Shown here one piece after another: positions 23,333-31,295 of a DNA stretch of 44,475 nucleotides. Position numbers and translations under genes: made by a program. The stretch's first letter is position 1, and every line of letters begins with the position of its first letter. Under the pieces are notes generated by a model. That model was not told the origin of the DNA, did no database searches, and saw nothing but the letters and a program-made list of their open reading frames with translations. The stretch lies in IMG/VR virus record IMGVR_UViG_3300045926_000229, positions 1-44,475 of that record. The stretch is one strand, 5' to 3'. Source of the stretch: a virus.

Positions 23333-25555
23333 GTGGCGGTTATCGAGTTCGACTCGGCGATCGACGACCCGCGCGGGTTCGGCGCAGCTGGCTTTACGAC
23401 GCCGGAGGGAGCGATCGACGGGAGCGGCTCGACGTTCGCGAACTCGGCCTCGGGCGCGTCGTGGGGAGATCACTTCCGCGCGCTTCGCCTTCACCTTCCG
23501 ACGACGTCGGATATCTACTCGATTACGACGAACATGAACTACTGCGGCGGCGGCGCCGACCCGCCGATGATCCAGGTCTCGGCCGACGGTTCGTCCTGGA
23601 CGACGGTCGCGGTTACGAGCGCTCCGGGTCCTAGCGGCTACCGCGTTCATACGCTCTCGACGCCGGCGATCGGCGTTAACTACGTCGCGCTCGCGGACCA
23701 GGGGTTCGGCCTCCACTTCTGGTGCTGGTTTCAAGTCTTCGACGTCTACGCCGACGGCGACGCGACGCCGACGCCTCCTCCTCCGCCTCCGTATACGGTC
23801 GTGATTAACGGCGTCGAGTTCGAGCGGCTTACCGAGAAGAAGCTCCGCGCCGAGCTAAACGGGATCGGCTCGTTTAACTTCGCGATCCCGAAGGACGATC
23901 CACAGGCGACGGCCGAGAATATCGCCTTCGGGAACCTGGTACAGGTCACGATCCCGCAGATCCATTCGGAGGTCCTTTGGGAGGGTCTCCTCGAACAGGG
24001 CGACTTCGATCTCCTCTCGTCGGACGAGGAGGGAGGCGAGTTCCTCTCGTTCTCGGGACCGGGGATCCTCGCCTATCTCCGGCGCGCGGTCCTCGACTTC
24101 GAGCAGTACTTCGGCGCGCGGCAAGAGGCGTTCCCGGAGAAGGGGATTTGGGACTTCGAGAACTCGGCCGGGAACCGGACGGAAGGCGACATTATCCGGC
24201 GGATTATCGACGAGGCTCAGGCCGCGGCGCGACCGTCCGACCCGATCCCTCTCGTAACCAGGACGTTTACCGACGACGACGACTCGGCCGGCGTTCCGTG
24301 GGGCGACGAAGCGCTCGAAGGGAACTGGACGGAGACGATCGGCGCGAACCTCCTCGACTCGGTCCTCCGCTTCGCGCGCGCTGGCCTCCTTAACGTCGAG
24401 ATGCGACCCGGCTTCATTCTCGACGCCTTCCGAGATATGGGCGTCGACCGTACCGGCTCCTTCGGTCCCGGTATCGTCCGGTTCGAGAAGGGCGTAAACA
24501 TCGTCGACGAGGTCGGCAAATCGATGGCCGGTTCGTCCTGGGCGACGAACGCGATCGTTAAGAAGGGCAACGGCGATTACGTCCGCGCGGCGATCTCCGG
24601 GACGTTCCCGTACGAACAGGAGGTCTATATCGAGGCGAAGTCCTCGAATACGACCCTCGCTCGCCGAGAGGCTCAGGGGAAGATGCGGCTCCGCGAGGAC
24701 GCGCAGGAAGCGCTGATCTTCGCGATTACGTGCCCGGCTCCCGGCGAGGCGACCGACGAGAGCGCCGGTCTCTACCTACCAGGGAACCCGGCCTGGACGG
24801 ATAACGGCCTCTTCTGGCTCGGCGATCTCGTCACGCTCCACACCGGGACCGGCGAGCTCGACTATAACGAGGAGACGTTCCGGGTCTACGCGATCACGCT
24901 CTACGAGGACGAGGTCGGGAACCTCGCTCCGCCGATCGTCGAGCTAAACGCTCCGTACGTCCAACCAGGCGAGAGCGACCTCTCGCCGACGGCGCCGACC
25001 AGCTATAACCCGCCGGCGTCGGGCGGGTCCGGAGGGACCTCGTCGAGTCACTCGCACGCCGGCCTACAAACCGTCGCGCTCGTAACGATCTCGCCGGACC
25101 AGCTCGTCGCGAATACGAATAACTGGAACCCGGACGGCCTCTCGACGGCCGACGTAATCCGGATCTCGACGGATGCGACGCGGAACCTTACCGGGATCGT
25201 GGCCGCGGAGGTCTCGCGGCGCCTGGTCCTAGAGAACGTCGGGACCGAGAACCTCGTCCTCGTTCACGACGCGACCTCGACCGCGGCGAACCGCTTCCTC
25301 GCGCCGAACTCGGAGAACCTTACTCTCGGACCGAACGCCTCGGTCGAACTCGTTTACGACCTAACGTCCGAGCGCTGGCGGATCCTCGACCCGAGCGCGG
25401 GATCCGCGACGTCGATCTCCGGCGGGATGGTTCCCTACTACATCGGTCCCGGCGAGACGTTCTCGGTCCCGGAGTTCCGACAGGCGCTATATGCGATGCT
25501 GATCGACGTCGAGGGAACGCTCGACGTCGAGGGTTATCTCTTGGAGGTCGACTAG
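23333..25555 (+). CDS. Tail hub / minor tail protein (gp37-like) with N-terminal sugar-binding-like domain
   Basis: 740 aa. Residues about 1-145 look like a discoidin/F5-8C-type beta sandwich (SDIYSITTNMNYCGGGADPP, SADGSSWTTVAV, VNYVALADQG), a common carbohydrate-binding fold; a Pro run (about 146-153) links it to the siphovirus gp37-like hub with VVINGVEFERL, ELNGIGSFNFAIP (about 176-188) and a VLWEGLLEQGDF strand. From about 560 a His/Ser/Gly-rich linker leads to a C-terminal beta domain. The hub seals the tail tip; the fused N-terminal domain may contact host glycans. GTG start. Confidence 0.78.
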   Translation: MAVIEFDSAIDDPRGFGAAGFTTPEGAIDGSGSTFANSASGASWGDHFRALRLHLPTTSDIYSITTNMNYCGGGADPPMIQVSADGSSWTTVAVTSAPGPSGYRVHTLSTPAIGVNYVALADQGFGLHFWCWFQVFDVYADGDATPTPPPPPPYTVVINGVEFERLTEKKLRAELNGIGSFNFAIPKDDPQATAENIAFGNLVQVTIPQIHSEVLWEGLLEQGDFDLLSSDEEGGEFLSFSGPGILAYLRRAVLDFEQYFGARQEAFPEKGIWDFENSAGNRTEGDIIRRIIDEAQAAARPSDPIPLVTRTFTDDDDSAGVPWGDEALEGNWTETIGANLLDSVLRFARAGLLNVEMRPGFILDAFRDMGVDRTGSFGPGIVRFEKGVNIVDEVGKSMAGSSWATNAIVKKGNGDYVRAAISGTFPYEQEVYIEAKSSNTTLARREAQGKMRLREDAQEALIFAITCPAPGEATDESAGLYLPGNPAWTDNGLFWLGDLVTLHTGTGELDYNEETFRVYAITLYEDEVGNLAPPIVELNAPYVQPGESDLSPTAPTSYNPPASGGSGGTSSSHSHAGLQTVALVTISPDQLVANTNNWNPDGLSTADVIRISTDATRNLTGIVAAEVSRRLVLENVGTENLVLVHDATSTAANRFLAPNSENLTLGPNASVELVYDLTSERWRILDPSAGSATSISGGMVPYYIGPGETFSVPEFRQALYAMLIDVEGTLDVEGYLLEVD

Positions 25556-25557
25556 CC

Positions 25558-26664
25558 GTGAGCGGGATCCGTCTAACCGAGGTCGACGACGCGACGATCG
25601 CGACGCCTCCGGCCGGGAAACTCACCCTCTTCGCCGACGATACGTCGCACGAACCCTCGTATAAGGACGACGCCGGCGCCGTTCATTCCCTGGTTGGCGA
25701 GACGGGCGATCCCGCTCCCGCGCTGACGTACCTCGATAAAGGGAACGTCGGCTCGACGGAAACGGTCGACGTCACGGACGCCGATATCCAACGTCTCGTC
25801 GCCGATGCCGCGACCGTAACGCTAACGCTTACCGGCTGGCCGGCCTCCGGGACGCCGGCGATAGTCCGGCTATGGCTCGAACAGGACGGGACCGGGGGTC
25901 GCGATTGGGCGTTCCCGGCCGAGGTCGACTTCGGGGATCCGGGAGAACCGGACTGGACGACCAGGGCCGGCGGAGCGGTCGATCTCGTCGACCTTACGAC
26001 CGTCGACGGCGGGACGACGGTTATCGCGACCGTGGCCGGCCGCGAAGGACCGCAGGGTCCTCCCGGCGAGGACGGCGCGGACGGCGCGGGTTCGGGAACG
26101 GTCCATACGGTCGAGGAGATCGACGGGTCGCCGACCGACTCGGTAACGGAGGAGATCCACTTCCCGAACGGGACCCTCGATATCACGGCGCACGTCGCGA
26201 CCTTTAATCCGGTCGATCTCTGGCTCCCGTGGAACTTCCACATCGACCCGGCGCAGGATCCCGACGCCACGGTCGGCGAGTGGGAGCTCGTCGCTCACGC
26301 TCAGCCTGGTGCGGCGCCGTTCTTTCCGAACGGCGGCGTCGGGATTACGAACGGACTAACGTCGCCGGCTCAGAACGACGAGATCGCGTGGGACGTAATC
26401 CTCGCGGCCGGGACGTGGACTATCGCGCTATGGCTCCGGAAGAGTACGAACGTCGGGATCTATACCGTCGAGATCGACGGCTCCTCGGTTGGCACCCTCG
26501 ACGGCTATAACGCGTCGGCGCTAGCGGCGCGAATGGCGCTAACCGGAGTCTCGGTCGCCGCGACCGGGAAGAAGCGGTTTAGCCTCGCGATGCTGACGAA
26601 GAACGCTTCGAGCTCGGGATACGTCGGCGACGTGAAGCTGATTACGTTCCGGAGGACCGCGTGA
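25558..26664 (+). CDS. Minor tail / fibre protein with short collagen-like stalk
   Basis: 368 aa. The N-terminus (SGIRLTEVDDATIATPPAGKLTLFADD) is the typical attachment segment of actinophage fibres; about 60-160 is a beta domain, then a short Gly-X-Y stretch GPQGPPGEDGADGAG (about 164-178), and a C-terminal jelly-roll-like part (about 200-365) with AGTWTIALWLRKSTNVGIY and a VGDVKLITFRR end. GTG start 2 nt after the hub gene; ATGA-type overlap is replaced by GTGA with the next gene. Likely a side or tip fibre. Confidence 0.75.
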   Translation: MSGIRLTEVDDATIATPPAGKLTLFADDTSHEPSYKDDAGAVHSLVGETGDPAPALTYLDKGNVGSTETVDVTDADIQRLVADAATVTLTLTGWPASGTPAIVRLWLEQDGTGGRDWAFPAEVDFGDPGEPDWTTRAGGAVDLVDLTTVDGGTTVIATVAGREGPQGPPGEDGADGAGSGTVHTVEEIDGSPTDSVTEEIHFPNGTLDITAHVATFNPVDLWLPWNFHIDPAQDPDATVGEWELVAHAQPGAAPFFPNGGVGITNGLTSPAQNDEIAWDVILAAGTWTIALWLRKSTNVGIYTVEIDGSSVGTLDGYNASALAARMALTGVSVAATGKKRFSLAMLTKNASSSGYVGDVKLITFRRTA

Positions 26665-27914
26665 CCTACGCGCGGATGCTGCTCGGCCATTCGGCCGGTC
26701 CGCTCGCTGGCGAGGCCGGCGTCCTGGTCTACTTCAACGGTCAGAACGGCGGCGCTTACGGGATCGGCGAGGCGGAGATCGTCGGCGGCGTCGTTACGGA
26801 GAACCCGAATAACCCTCTCGTCGTCGCGGCCGGCTCGGGATGGGTGGCCGATCACGTTAAGGATCCGTGGGTCCTTCCGGGTGGCCTGGTTCTCTTCGTC
26901 GCCGGGAACGGTGACGGGACCTCCGACGATTATCAGATCGGCCGGCTGACGCGCGCGACAGTAAACGACGCCTGGGCGTACGACTCGACCTCGACGCCGC
27001 TCCTCGCGTTCGGCTCGGCCGGCCAGCCGGACGAGGCCGGCGCTCTCTTCCCGACGGTCCTTCCGACGCCGGAGGACGCCTCGTTCCCGCTAAAGATGTG
27101 GTATGCCGGACTCGACGTCGACGGCGTTACGCACCGGGTCTGCTACGCGAAGTCGTCGAGCGCGGTCGGAGCTCCGGGAACGTGGACGAAGGTCGGCGCG
27201 GTCCTCGACGTCGGCGCCGGCGGCGCCTTCGACGATATCGGCGTCCTCCCGCTCGGGATCGTCCGGACGGGAGGGGTCTACCACCTGTTCTACGGAGGCC
27301 GACAGGACGTCTCCCTTCCGCGCTGGCAGACCGGCCTCGCTACCTTCACGGATCCGGAGGGGGTCTATACGAAGTCTCCCTCGAACCCGATCCTCTCGAA
27401 CCTGGTCGCCGTCTCGTCGATCTCGAAGACCCTAACCGCGGACGCGAGCGCGGGTTCGACGACGGCACAGGTCGCGTCGACGGCGGAGTGGGCCGATTAC
27501 GTCGGCGAGCCGTTCGTGCTGGCGGATAACAACTCCGAGACCGAGACGCGCGAGCTCGTCTCGATCGACTCGGGAACCGTCGTCACCCTCTCCGGGACCG
27601 CGCAGTCGGCGTTTACGACGGCCTCGGGAGCGACGCTCCGGCCGATGCGGTTTAACTCGATCGTCCCGCGGACGGTGCGGGTTCTCCGTAACGGGACGTG
27701 GGAACTCTGGGCGACGCCGTTTCAGCCGGTCGCCGACCTTACGGTCGGCGGGCAGCCGCTCCGCGAGGGCGCGATGCGGTTTACCGCCGACGCTCCCGAA
27801 GGACCGTGGACGTCGGACCGCGACCTCGGCCTCCTCTTCCCGCTCTTCCCGATCTCGACGGGCTGGCATAAGTTCTCGGCGGAGAACCCGAACGTTATCT
27901 CGCTCCCGGCGTAA
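26661..27914 (+). CDS. Tail fibre with glycosidase-like five-bladed beta-propeller
   Basis: 417 aa. Repeated blades with acidic or aromatic signatures recall GH32/43/130-type propellers: HVKDPWVLPGGLVLFVAGNG (about 69-88), FPLKMWYAGLDVDGVTHRVCYAKS (about 141-164), FDDIGVLPLGIVRTGGVYHLFYGG (about 191-214) and, near the end, GWHKFSAENPNVI (about 400-412). The Asp and Glu in these turns are candidates for catalysis, but I cannot align them to a specific family, and a purely binding role is possible. It is the last tail gene and overlaps the preceding fibre gene by 4 nt. Confidence 0.7.
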   Translation: MTYARMLLGHSAGPLAGEAGVLVYFNGQNGGAYGIGEAEIVGGVVTENPNNPLVVAAGSGWVADHVKDPWVLPGGLVLFVAGNGDGTSDDYQIGRLTRATVNDAWAYDSTSTPLLAFGSAGQPDEAGALFPTVLPTPEDASFPLKMWYAGLDVDGVTHRVCYAKSSSAVGAPGTWTKVGAVLDVGAGGAFDDIGVLPLGIVRTGGVYHLFYGGRQDVSLPRWQTGLATFTDPEGVYTKSPSNPILSNLVAVSSISKTLTADASAGSTTAQVASTAEWADYVGEPFVLADNNSETETRELVSIDSGTVVTLSGTAQSAFTTASGATLRPMRFNSIVPRTVRVLRNGTWELWATPFQPVADLTVGGQPLREGAMRFTADAPEGPWTSDRDLGLLFPLFPISTGWHKFSAENPNVISLPA

Positions 27915-27921
27915 AGCCGGG
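27905..27921 (+). terminator. Hairpin at the end of the tail operon
   Basis: CCCGGC and GCCGGG arms around GTAAA; the loop holds the TAA stop of the propeller gene. There is no T-run after it, so it is at best a weak terminator, or an mRNA 3' end stabiliser. It abuts the extended -10 element that follows. Confidence 0.35.
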
Positions 27922-27930
27922 TGATAGCAT
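27922..27930 (+). promoter_or_regulatory. Extended -10 promoter before the lysis region
   Basis: TGATAGCAT: a TGn extension followed by TAGCAT, the same -10 hexamer as at 7730 and 28973. No -35 is seen, as expected for the extended type. It would start a transcript near 27937, upstream of the membrane-protein and lysin genes. Confidence 0.45.
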
Positions 27931-27971
27931 CGGGTCGAGCGCGCGGAATAACCAGGAAGGAGAGTTTCGGG

Positions 27972-28007
27972 GTGAGCGAATGCCGAGCCGATCGGACCAG
28001 GCGTTAG
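27972..28007 (+). CDS. Possible 11-residue leader peptide
   Basis: The best ribosome-binding site in this gap (GGAAGGAG, about 27956-27963) is placed for a GTG at 27972, which opens a frame of only 11 codons rich in Arg before TAG. The next gene starts with GTG one base after this stop, so re-initiation could couple them. It may be a translational control leader for the holin-like gene, or the site may simply be a remnant. Confidence 0.25.
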   Translation: MSECRADRTRR

Positions 28008-28008
28008 C

Positions 28009-28314
28009 GTGCTCGCGGTCCTCCTACTCGCGGTCGCCGTTACGGCGCCGATCGCGGTTATCGAGCCGCCGGTCGATCCGGGATACGTCGACTCGCTCGT
28101 CGACCTCGGCCTCCTCGGCTGGCTGGTTATCTCGATCCTCGCGCTCGTCCTCGGCTACGTTCCGACGAAGGGACGTCTCGAAGACGAGAAGGCGAATAAC
28201 GCTCGGTACGTCGCCGCGATCGAGAAGGACCGCGACGAGTGGAAGGCGATCGCGAAAGACGCCGTTAGCGGACTCGATCGGATCGGCGATATCCTCGCCG
28301 AGCGGAAGTCGTGA
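28009..28314 (+). CDS. Holin-like membrane protein with coiled tail
   Basis: 101 aa. Two hydrophobic segments (LAVLLLAVAVTAPIAVI, about 2-18; LGWLVISILALVLGYV, about 36-51) are followed by a charged helix (DEKANNARYVAAIEKDRDEWKAIAKDA) likely in the cytoplasm. Such two-span small proteins beside a lysin are common holins, but the order here (three genes before the lysin) leaves it open. GTG start; stop in GTGA overlap with the next gene. Confidence 0.6.
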   Translation: MLAVLLLAVAVTAPIAVIEPPVDPGYVDSLVDLGLLGWLVISILALVLGYVPTKGRLEDEKANNARYVAAIEKDRDEWKAIAKDAVSGLDRIGDILAERKS

Positions 28315-28493
28315 AGTGGCTACGTAGAATGCTCGGGCTCGATCGCCGGGAACCGCCGGCGCCGGTTCGACCCGTCCCGGTTCGCGACGCCGAGGAGAAG
28401 GCCGAGTCGCGGGAGAAGATCCGTCGGTTCGAGCGGCTCGCCGACGACTATTACCGAGCCGACCAGGTCCTACGGGGGAGGATCTCGCGATGA
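28311..28493 (+). CDS. Small basic hypothetical protein
   Basis: 60 aa: a basic amphipathic start (KWLRRMLGLDRR), a Pro-rich stretch (about 15-24) and a charged helix rich in Arg and Glu. Not recognised. The GTG overlaps the preceding stop and its TGA overlaps the ATG of the four-span membrane protein. The start could act as a membrane-surface helix. It is strictly co-translated with its membrane-protein neighbours, which suggests a shared role. Confidence 0.55.
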   Translation: MKWLRRMLGLDRREPPAPVRPVPVRDAEEKAESREKIRRFERLADDYYRADQVLRGRISR

Positions 28494-28975
28494 CGATCCG
28501 GAAGCCTCTCTCGGTCGTTCGGGTCCTCGTCGGCGTCGTCGCGGTCGTCGCCGCGCTCTCGGCGCTATGGGTCGTCTCGGAGAGCGCGTTCTACTTCGTC
28601 GTCGGCGGGCTCCTAATCGTCCTTCCCGTCTTCGGCTGGTACGCGGCGTCGGAGCTCCGCGGTGCGGCGCGGGAGGCGCCGAGGGTCGCGTCGCTTCAAT
28701 CCCGAGCGACGGACCAGGTCGTGCTAGCGAGCTCGACGACGATCGGCGGTCTCCTCGGCCTGGTCGTCTTCCTCCGAGCAGTCGAGTTAATCGAGGTCGT
28801 TCCGCGGGAGGTCGTCCTCGTCGGGATCGCGGCCGCGCTCCTCTTACAGAACGTTCCCGGCGTCGACTGGCTTCGGACCTTCCGGCCGTATCGGAGAGGA
28901 TCGCCCGTCGAGCGCCTCGTCGAGCGCGCGGAGGAGCGGATCCGCGGCTTGCGTTCGGACGCCGATAGCGAGTAG
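28490..28975 (+). CDS. Membrane protein, four predicted spans
   Basis: 161 aa with hydrophobic segments at about 10-28 (VRVLVGVVAVVAALSALWV), 31-50, 82-98 (STTIGGLLGLVVFLRAVEL) and 105-122, then a basic, helical cytoplasmic tail (about 125-161). No family recognised; candidates are a holin partner or a superinfection-exclusion protein. ATG start in ATGA overlap. The last 27 nt contain the promoter elements for the next gene. Confidence 0.6.
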   Translation: MTIRKPLSVVRVLVGVVAVVAALSALWVVSESAFYFVVGGLLIVLPVFGWYAASELRGAAREAPRVASLQSRATDQVVLASSTTIGGLLGLVVFLRAVELIEVVPREVVLVGIAAALLLQNVPGVDWLRTFRPYRRGSPVERLVERAEERIRGLRSDADSE

Positions 28976-28978
28976 CAT
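28949..28978 (+). promoter_or_regulatory. Sigma70-like promoter, possibly giving a leaderless mRNA
   Basis: TTGCGT (28949-28954), 18 nt, TAGCAT (28973-28978): same -10 and spacer as at 7706-7735. The ATG of the next gene is at 28986, 8 nt after the -10, so transcription would start at or one base before the start codon. No ribosome-binding site precedes that ATG, which fits a leaderless transcript. Confidence 0.45.
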
Positions 28979-28985
28979 CGCCGCG

Positions 28986-29264
28986 ATGGTGGGTCGGACC
29001 GAAGCGGAGGCACCCTTTAGCGTGGCGATGATCGAGGCGAGTCTCGTCCTCCTACGGACGAAGGCCGGGAAGGTCCATCGAGCCGTCCGGTTCGAGGGGA
29101 ACTCGGAACTAATGACGTACGAGGCCGATAACCTCGACCTCGCCGACGTCGAGGAGCTCCCGGATATCTCCGACGTCGACGACCCTAGCGCGTTCTGCGA
29201 GCGCTGCTTCGGTCCGCTCGATCGCGGCGAGTTCGACTCGCCGATCGGGTCGACGCCGGTATGA
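28986..29264 (+). CDS. Hypothetical protein, CxxC
   Basis: 92 aa. An N-terminal beta part (MIEASLVLLRTKAGKVHRAVRFEG) is followed by a very acidic middle (ADNLDLADVEELPDISDVDD) and FCERCFGPLD near 70-79. Not recognised. It lacks a ribosome-binding site but sits right at a promoter-like element, so it may be translated from a leaderless mRNA. The stop forms an ATGA overlap with the lysin gene, so both would be on one transcript. Confidence 0.6.
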   Translation: MVGRTEAEAPFSVAMIEASLVLLRTKAGKVHRAVRFEGNSELMTYEADNLDLADVEELPDISDVDDPSAFCERCFGPLDRGEFDSPIGSTPV

Positions 29265-30154
29265 CCATCATCTACGCCAGCCGGACCGGGATTAAGGGTC
29301 GTCGGCGAGACGGGACGATGGTCTACGGGATCGTTCCGCAGTTCGACGGCTCGACGCACGGCTCCGCGAACTGCGGCGCGTGCGCGGAGGCGACCCGCGA
29401 TATCTCGCAGCAGAAGAACGTCCGGCCGTCCGAGGGGTCGCCGTGGCCTCCGACCGGCGCATCGATCCGGCGCGAGACCGGCGATACGTCCGGAGGTCTC
29501 ACGCCAGCGCAGACGACGGCCGCGACCAGGCGCGAATACGGGATCGCGACCGGGACGCCTCAGATCGGACCGAAGCAGCGCGTCCTAGACCTCCTCGGCC
29601 GCGGCTATATGGTCGATCTCCTCCTCGCCTACGGGCCCGTCGACGACTTCCTCTCCGGGTCTCCCGGCTTCCGCGGGAACCATCGGATCGCGCTCGGCGG
29701 GAGGAATACCGATACGAGGAAGCTCCTCTCGCTCGACTCGCTCTACGATGGCCGGCGGTCGGGGATCCCGCTCGGTCCTCGGTGGATCCCTCAGTCCGTC
29801 CTCTTCGAGGGAGCGTCGAAGCTCGACCTCGGCGGCGGCGTCCGGCTGGCCTCCCGGTACGGATACGACGACTGCTTCTTCGTTCCGTCGCTAACCAGGC
29901 TCGACCCGAAGAAGTACCGGGCGGTCGTCCCGCCGGATACGCGCTTCGGCGTCTATCGGATCTCCGGCGGGATGATCGTCGACCGCGATATCTACCGGAC
30001 CGGCGGGTTCTCGGCCGACTGCACCGCGCCGGCGAAGTACACGACCGCGAAGAGCGCGACGGACGTCCCGCAGGGAACCTACAGCCTGGTCCGGCTAACG
30101 AGCGGAAGCCGCGCCGGGAAGTACATCAACGCGAAGTTCGCTCACGAAGTCTAG
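29261..30154 (+). CDS. Putative endolysin, C39-like cysteine peptidase
   Basis: 297 aa. The N-terminal domain has a cysteine-peptidase layout: ANCGACAEATRD (about 36-47) with the candidate nucleophile Cys, a G-x-G loop and hydrophobic strand VDLLLAYGPV (about 118-127), GNHRIALGG (about 138-146) with the candidate His, and LLSLDSLYDG (about 153-162) with the candidate Asp. From about 225 a second domain with GTYSLVRLTSGSRAGKYINA (about 272-291) resembles an SH3-like wall-binding unit. No signal peptide, so export needs a holin. It would cut peptide bonds in peptidoglycan. The neighbouring small membrane proteins support a lysis role. Confidence 0.7.
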   Translation: MTIIYASRTGIKGRRRDGTMVYGIVPQFDGSTHGSANCGACAEATRDISQQKNVRPSEGSPWPPTGASIRRETGDTSGGLTPAQTTAATRREYGIATGTPQIGPKQRVLDLLGRGYMVDLLLAYGPVDDFLSGSPGFRGNHRIALGGRNTDTRKLLSLDSLYDGRRSGIPLGPRWIPQSVLFEGASKLDLGGGVRLASRYGYDDCFFVPSLTRLDPKKYRAVVPPDTRFGVYRISGGMIVDRDIYRTGGFSADCTAPAKYTTAKSATDVPQGTYSLVRLTSGSRAGKYINAKFAHEV

Positions 30155-30164
30155 GGAGGAAAGG

Positions 30165-30290
30165 ATGACAATCGACCAAGAGCGCGACGACCGGATCGAC
30201 CCGGACCGCGAGATCGCGGACGAGCCGCCGGCCGAGCCGCCGGTCCCGATGCCGGACGAAGACCCGAAGACAGACGAGGTGCCCGAATGA
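30165..30290 (+). CDS. Small acidic Pro-rich protein (41 aa)
   Basis: ATG start behind GGGAGGAAAGG, so certainly well translated. The product is almost entirely Asp/Glu/Pro/Arg and likely disordered. The stop forms an ATGA overlap with the holin-like gene. No known family. In this place it might be a soluble lysis regulator or only a coupler for the following gene. Confidence 0.6.
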   Translation: MTIDQERDDRIDPDREIADEPPAEPPVPMPDEDPKTDEVPE

Positions 30291-30565
30291 TCGGAGGAAG
30301 AGAGCCGGCCTTCTGGATCGGCCTTATCGTGACGCTGATTATCGGCGTCCTTACGACCCTCACCGGCGAAGGCGTTATCTCGGACGCGCTGGCCGGCCGG
30401 ATCACCGAGTTCACGAACGCGATCGCCGAGCTCGCCGTCCTGCTGGCGCCGCTGATCGCGGGTCTCTGGATCCGGCAGAACGTTACGCCGGTCGCCGCGC
30501 CGGTCCTCCCGGTCGGGACGGCCGTTACGACGCCGACCGGCGGCGAGGCGACCGTTAAGCCGTAA
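30287..30565 (+). CDS. Holin-like protein, two spans
   Basis: 92 aa. Hydrophobic segments at about 9-25 (FWIGLIVTLIIGVLTTL) and 47-62 (IAELAVLLAPLIAGLWI), with a short loop and a Pro/Thr-rich tail, as in actinophage class II-type holins that follow the lysin. It would form membrane holes that release the peptidase to the wall. ATG start; the last gene before a strong terminator. Of the membrane proteins in this region it is the best holin candidate. Confidence 0.72.
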   Translation: MIGGREPAFWIGLIVTLIIGVLTTLTGEGVISDALAGRITEFTNAIAELAVLLAPLIAGLWIRQNVTPVAAPVLPVGTAVTTPTGGEATVKP

Positions 30566-30573
30566 CCAGGACA

Positions 30574-30617
30574 ACGAAGAACCCGGCTCCGAGGCCGACG
30601 GAGCCGGGTTCCTTCGT
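30574..30617. terminator. Strong bidirectional terminator between convergent operons
   Basis: Perfect 12-bp arms AACCCGGCTCCG (30580-30591) and CGGAGCCGGGTT (30599-30610) around a 7-nt loop, extended by ACGAAG and CTTCGT on the outside. It lies 8 nt after the holin-like stop and just past the end of the reverse operon, so it can end transcription from both sides. Confidence 0.85.
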
Positions 30618-30619
30618 CT

Positions 30620-30832
30620 CTAGCGCTCGATCGCTCGGACGACGCCGTAGGCGAGGAGCGCGGTAACGACCAGGACGAGATACGAGGCGAGCGGCGCGGT
30701 CTGCGAGATCGCGACGTGGACGCCGTAGAAGACGATCCCGAAGACGAAGACGTATTCGAGCGCGGTCCGGACCTTCGAGTCGATCCGGTCGAGGAGCTCG
30801 TCGATCTCCTCGTCGGTCTGCGGGAGTCTCAT
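30620..30832 (-). CDS. Small membrane protein, two spans
   Basis: 70 aa. An acidic N-terminal helix (TDEEIDELLDRIDSKVRTAL) precedes two hydrophobic segments (YVFVFGIVFYGVHVAI; LASYLVLVVTALLAYGVV). Last gene of the leftward operon, ATG in ATGA overlap with the gene before. Not recognised. A membrane-located host-takeover or exclusion protein would suit an early operon, but that is a guess. Confidence 0.65.
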   Translation of the reverse strand: MRLPQTDEEIDELLDRIDSKVRTALEYVFVFGIVFYGVHVAISQTAPLASYLVLVVTALLAYGVVRAIER

Positions 30833-31215
30833 CGGTCGCCGTCGAGCGCGCGGCGCTCGGTCTCCGGGATATCGGCCTCGTCGATCTCGCGGACCAGCGC
30901 TCGGAGGATCCGGTCGAGCGCGGCGCGGTCCTCGAAGTACCGAGTCTCGACGTCGGACCGGACGGCCGCGGAGCTCGGGACGAGCGACTCGACGAGCGTT
31001 TCGTACGGCCGCGAGAAGAGGCCGCTCCTACGGCTTAGGACGAGCGCATAGAAGGCGCCGTTCGGCGACGATCCCTCGACGAACTCGATCTTCCATTCGG
31101 ACCCGGCGATCTTCTCGGCGATCTTCCGGAGCCGCTCTTCGCCTCCGGCGCGAGCGACCGCGGCCGCGCTGGCGCGATCGGTATACGACGCGACGGGATA
31201 GGGATACTCGGACAT
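30829..31215 (-). CDS. Hypothetical protein
   Basis: 128 aa with the start at the ATG 31215, behind GAGGAAGGAA. An in-frame ATG at 31299 would add 28 basic residues and form an ATGA overlap with the upstream gene, so it is a serious alternative. The sequence mixes helix (RASAAAVARAGGEERLRKIAEKI) and a beta core (WKIEFVEGSSPNGAFYALVLSRRS), then a helical C-terminus. Unrecognised. Confidence 0.6.
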   Translation of the reverse strand: MSEYPYPVASYTDRASAAAVARAGGEERLRKIAEKIAGSEWKIEFVEGSSPNGAFYALVLSRRSGLFSRPYETLVESLVPSSAAVRSDVETRYFEDRAALDRILRALVREIDEADIPETERRALDGDR

Positions 31216-31295
31216 GGTTCGTTCCTTCCTCGCGTCCTCCCGAACGCGATGTTCCTGCGGCGAGAAGCGGCGCCGGCGCGCCGCGGCGTTCCTGG

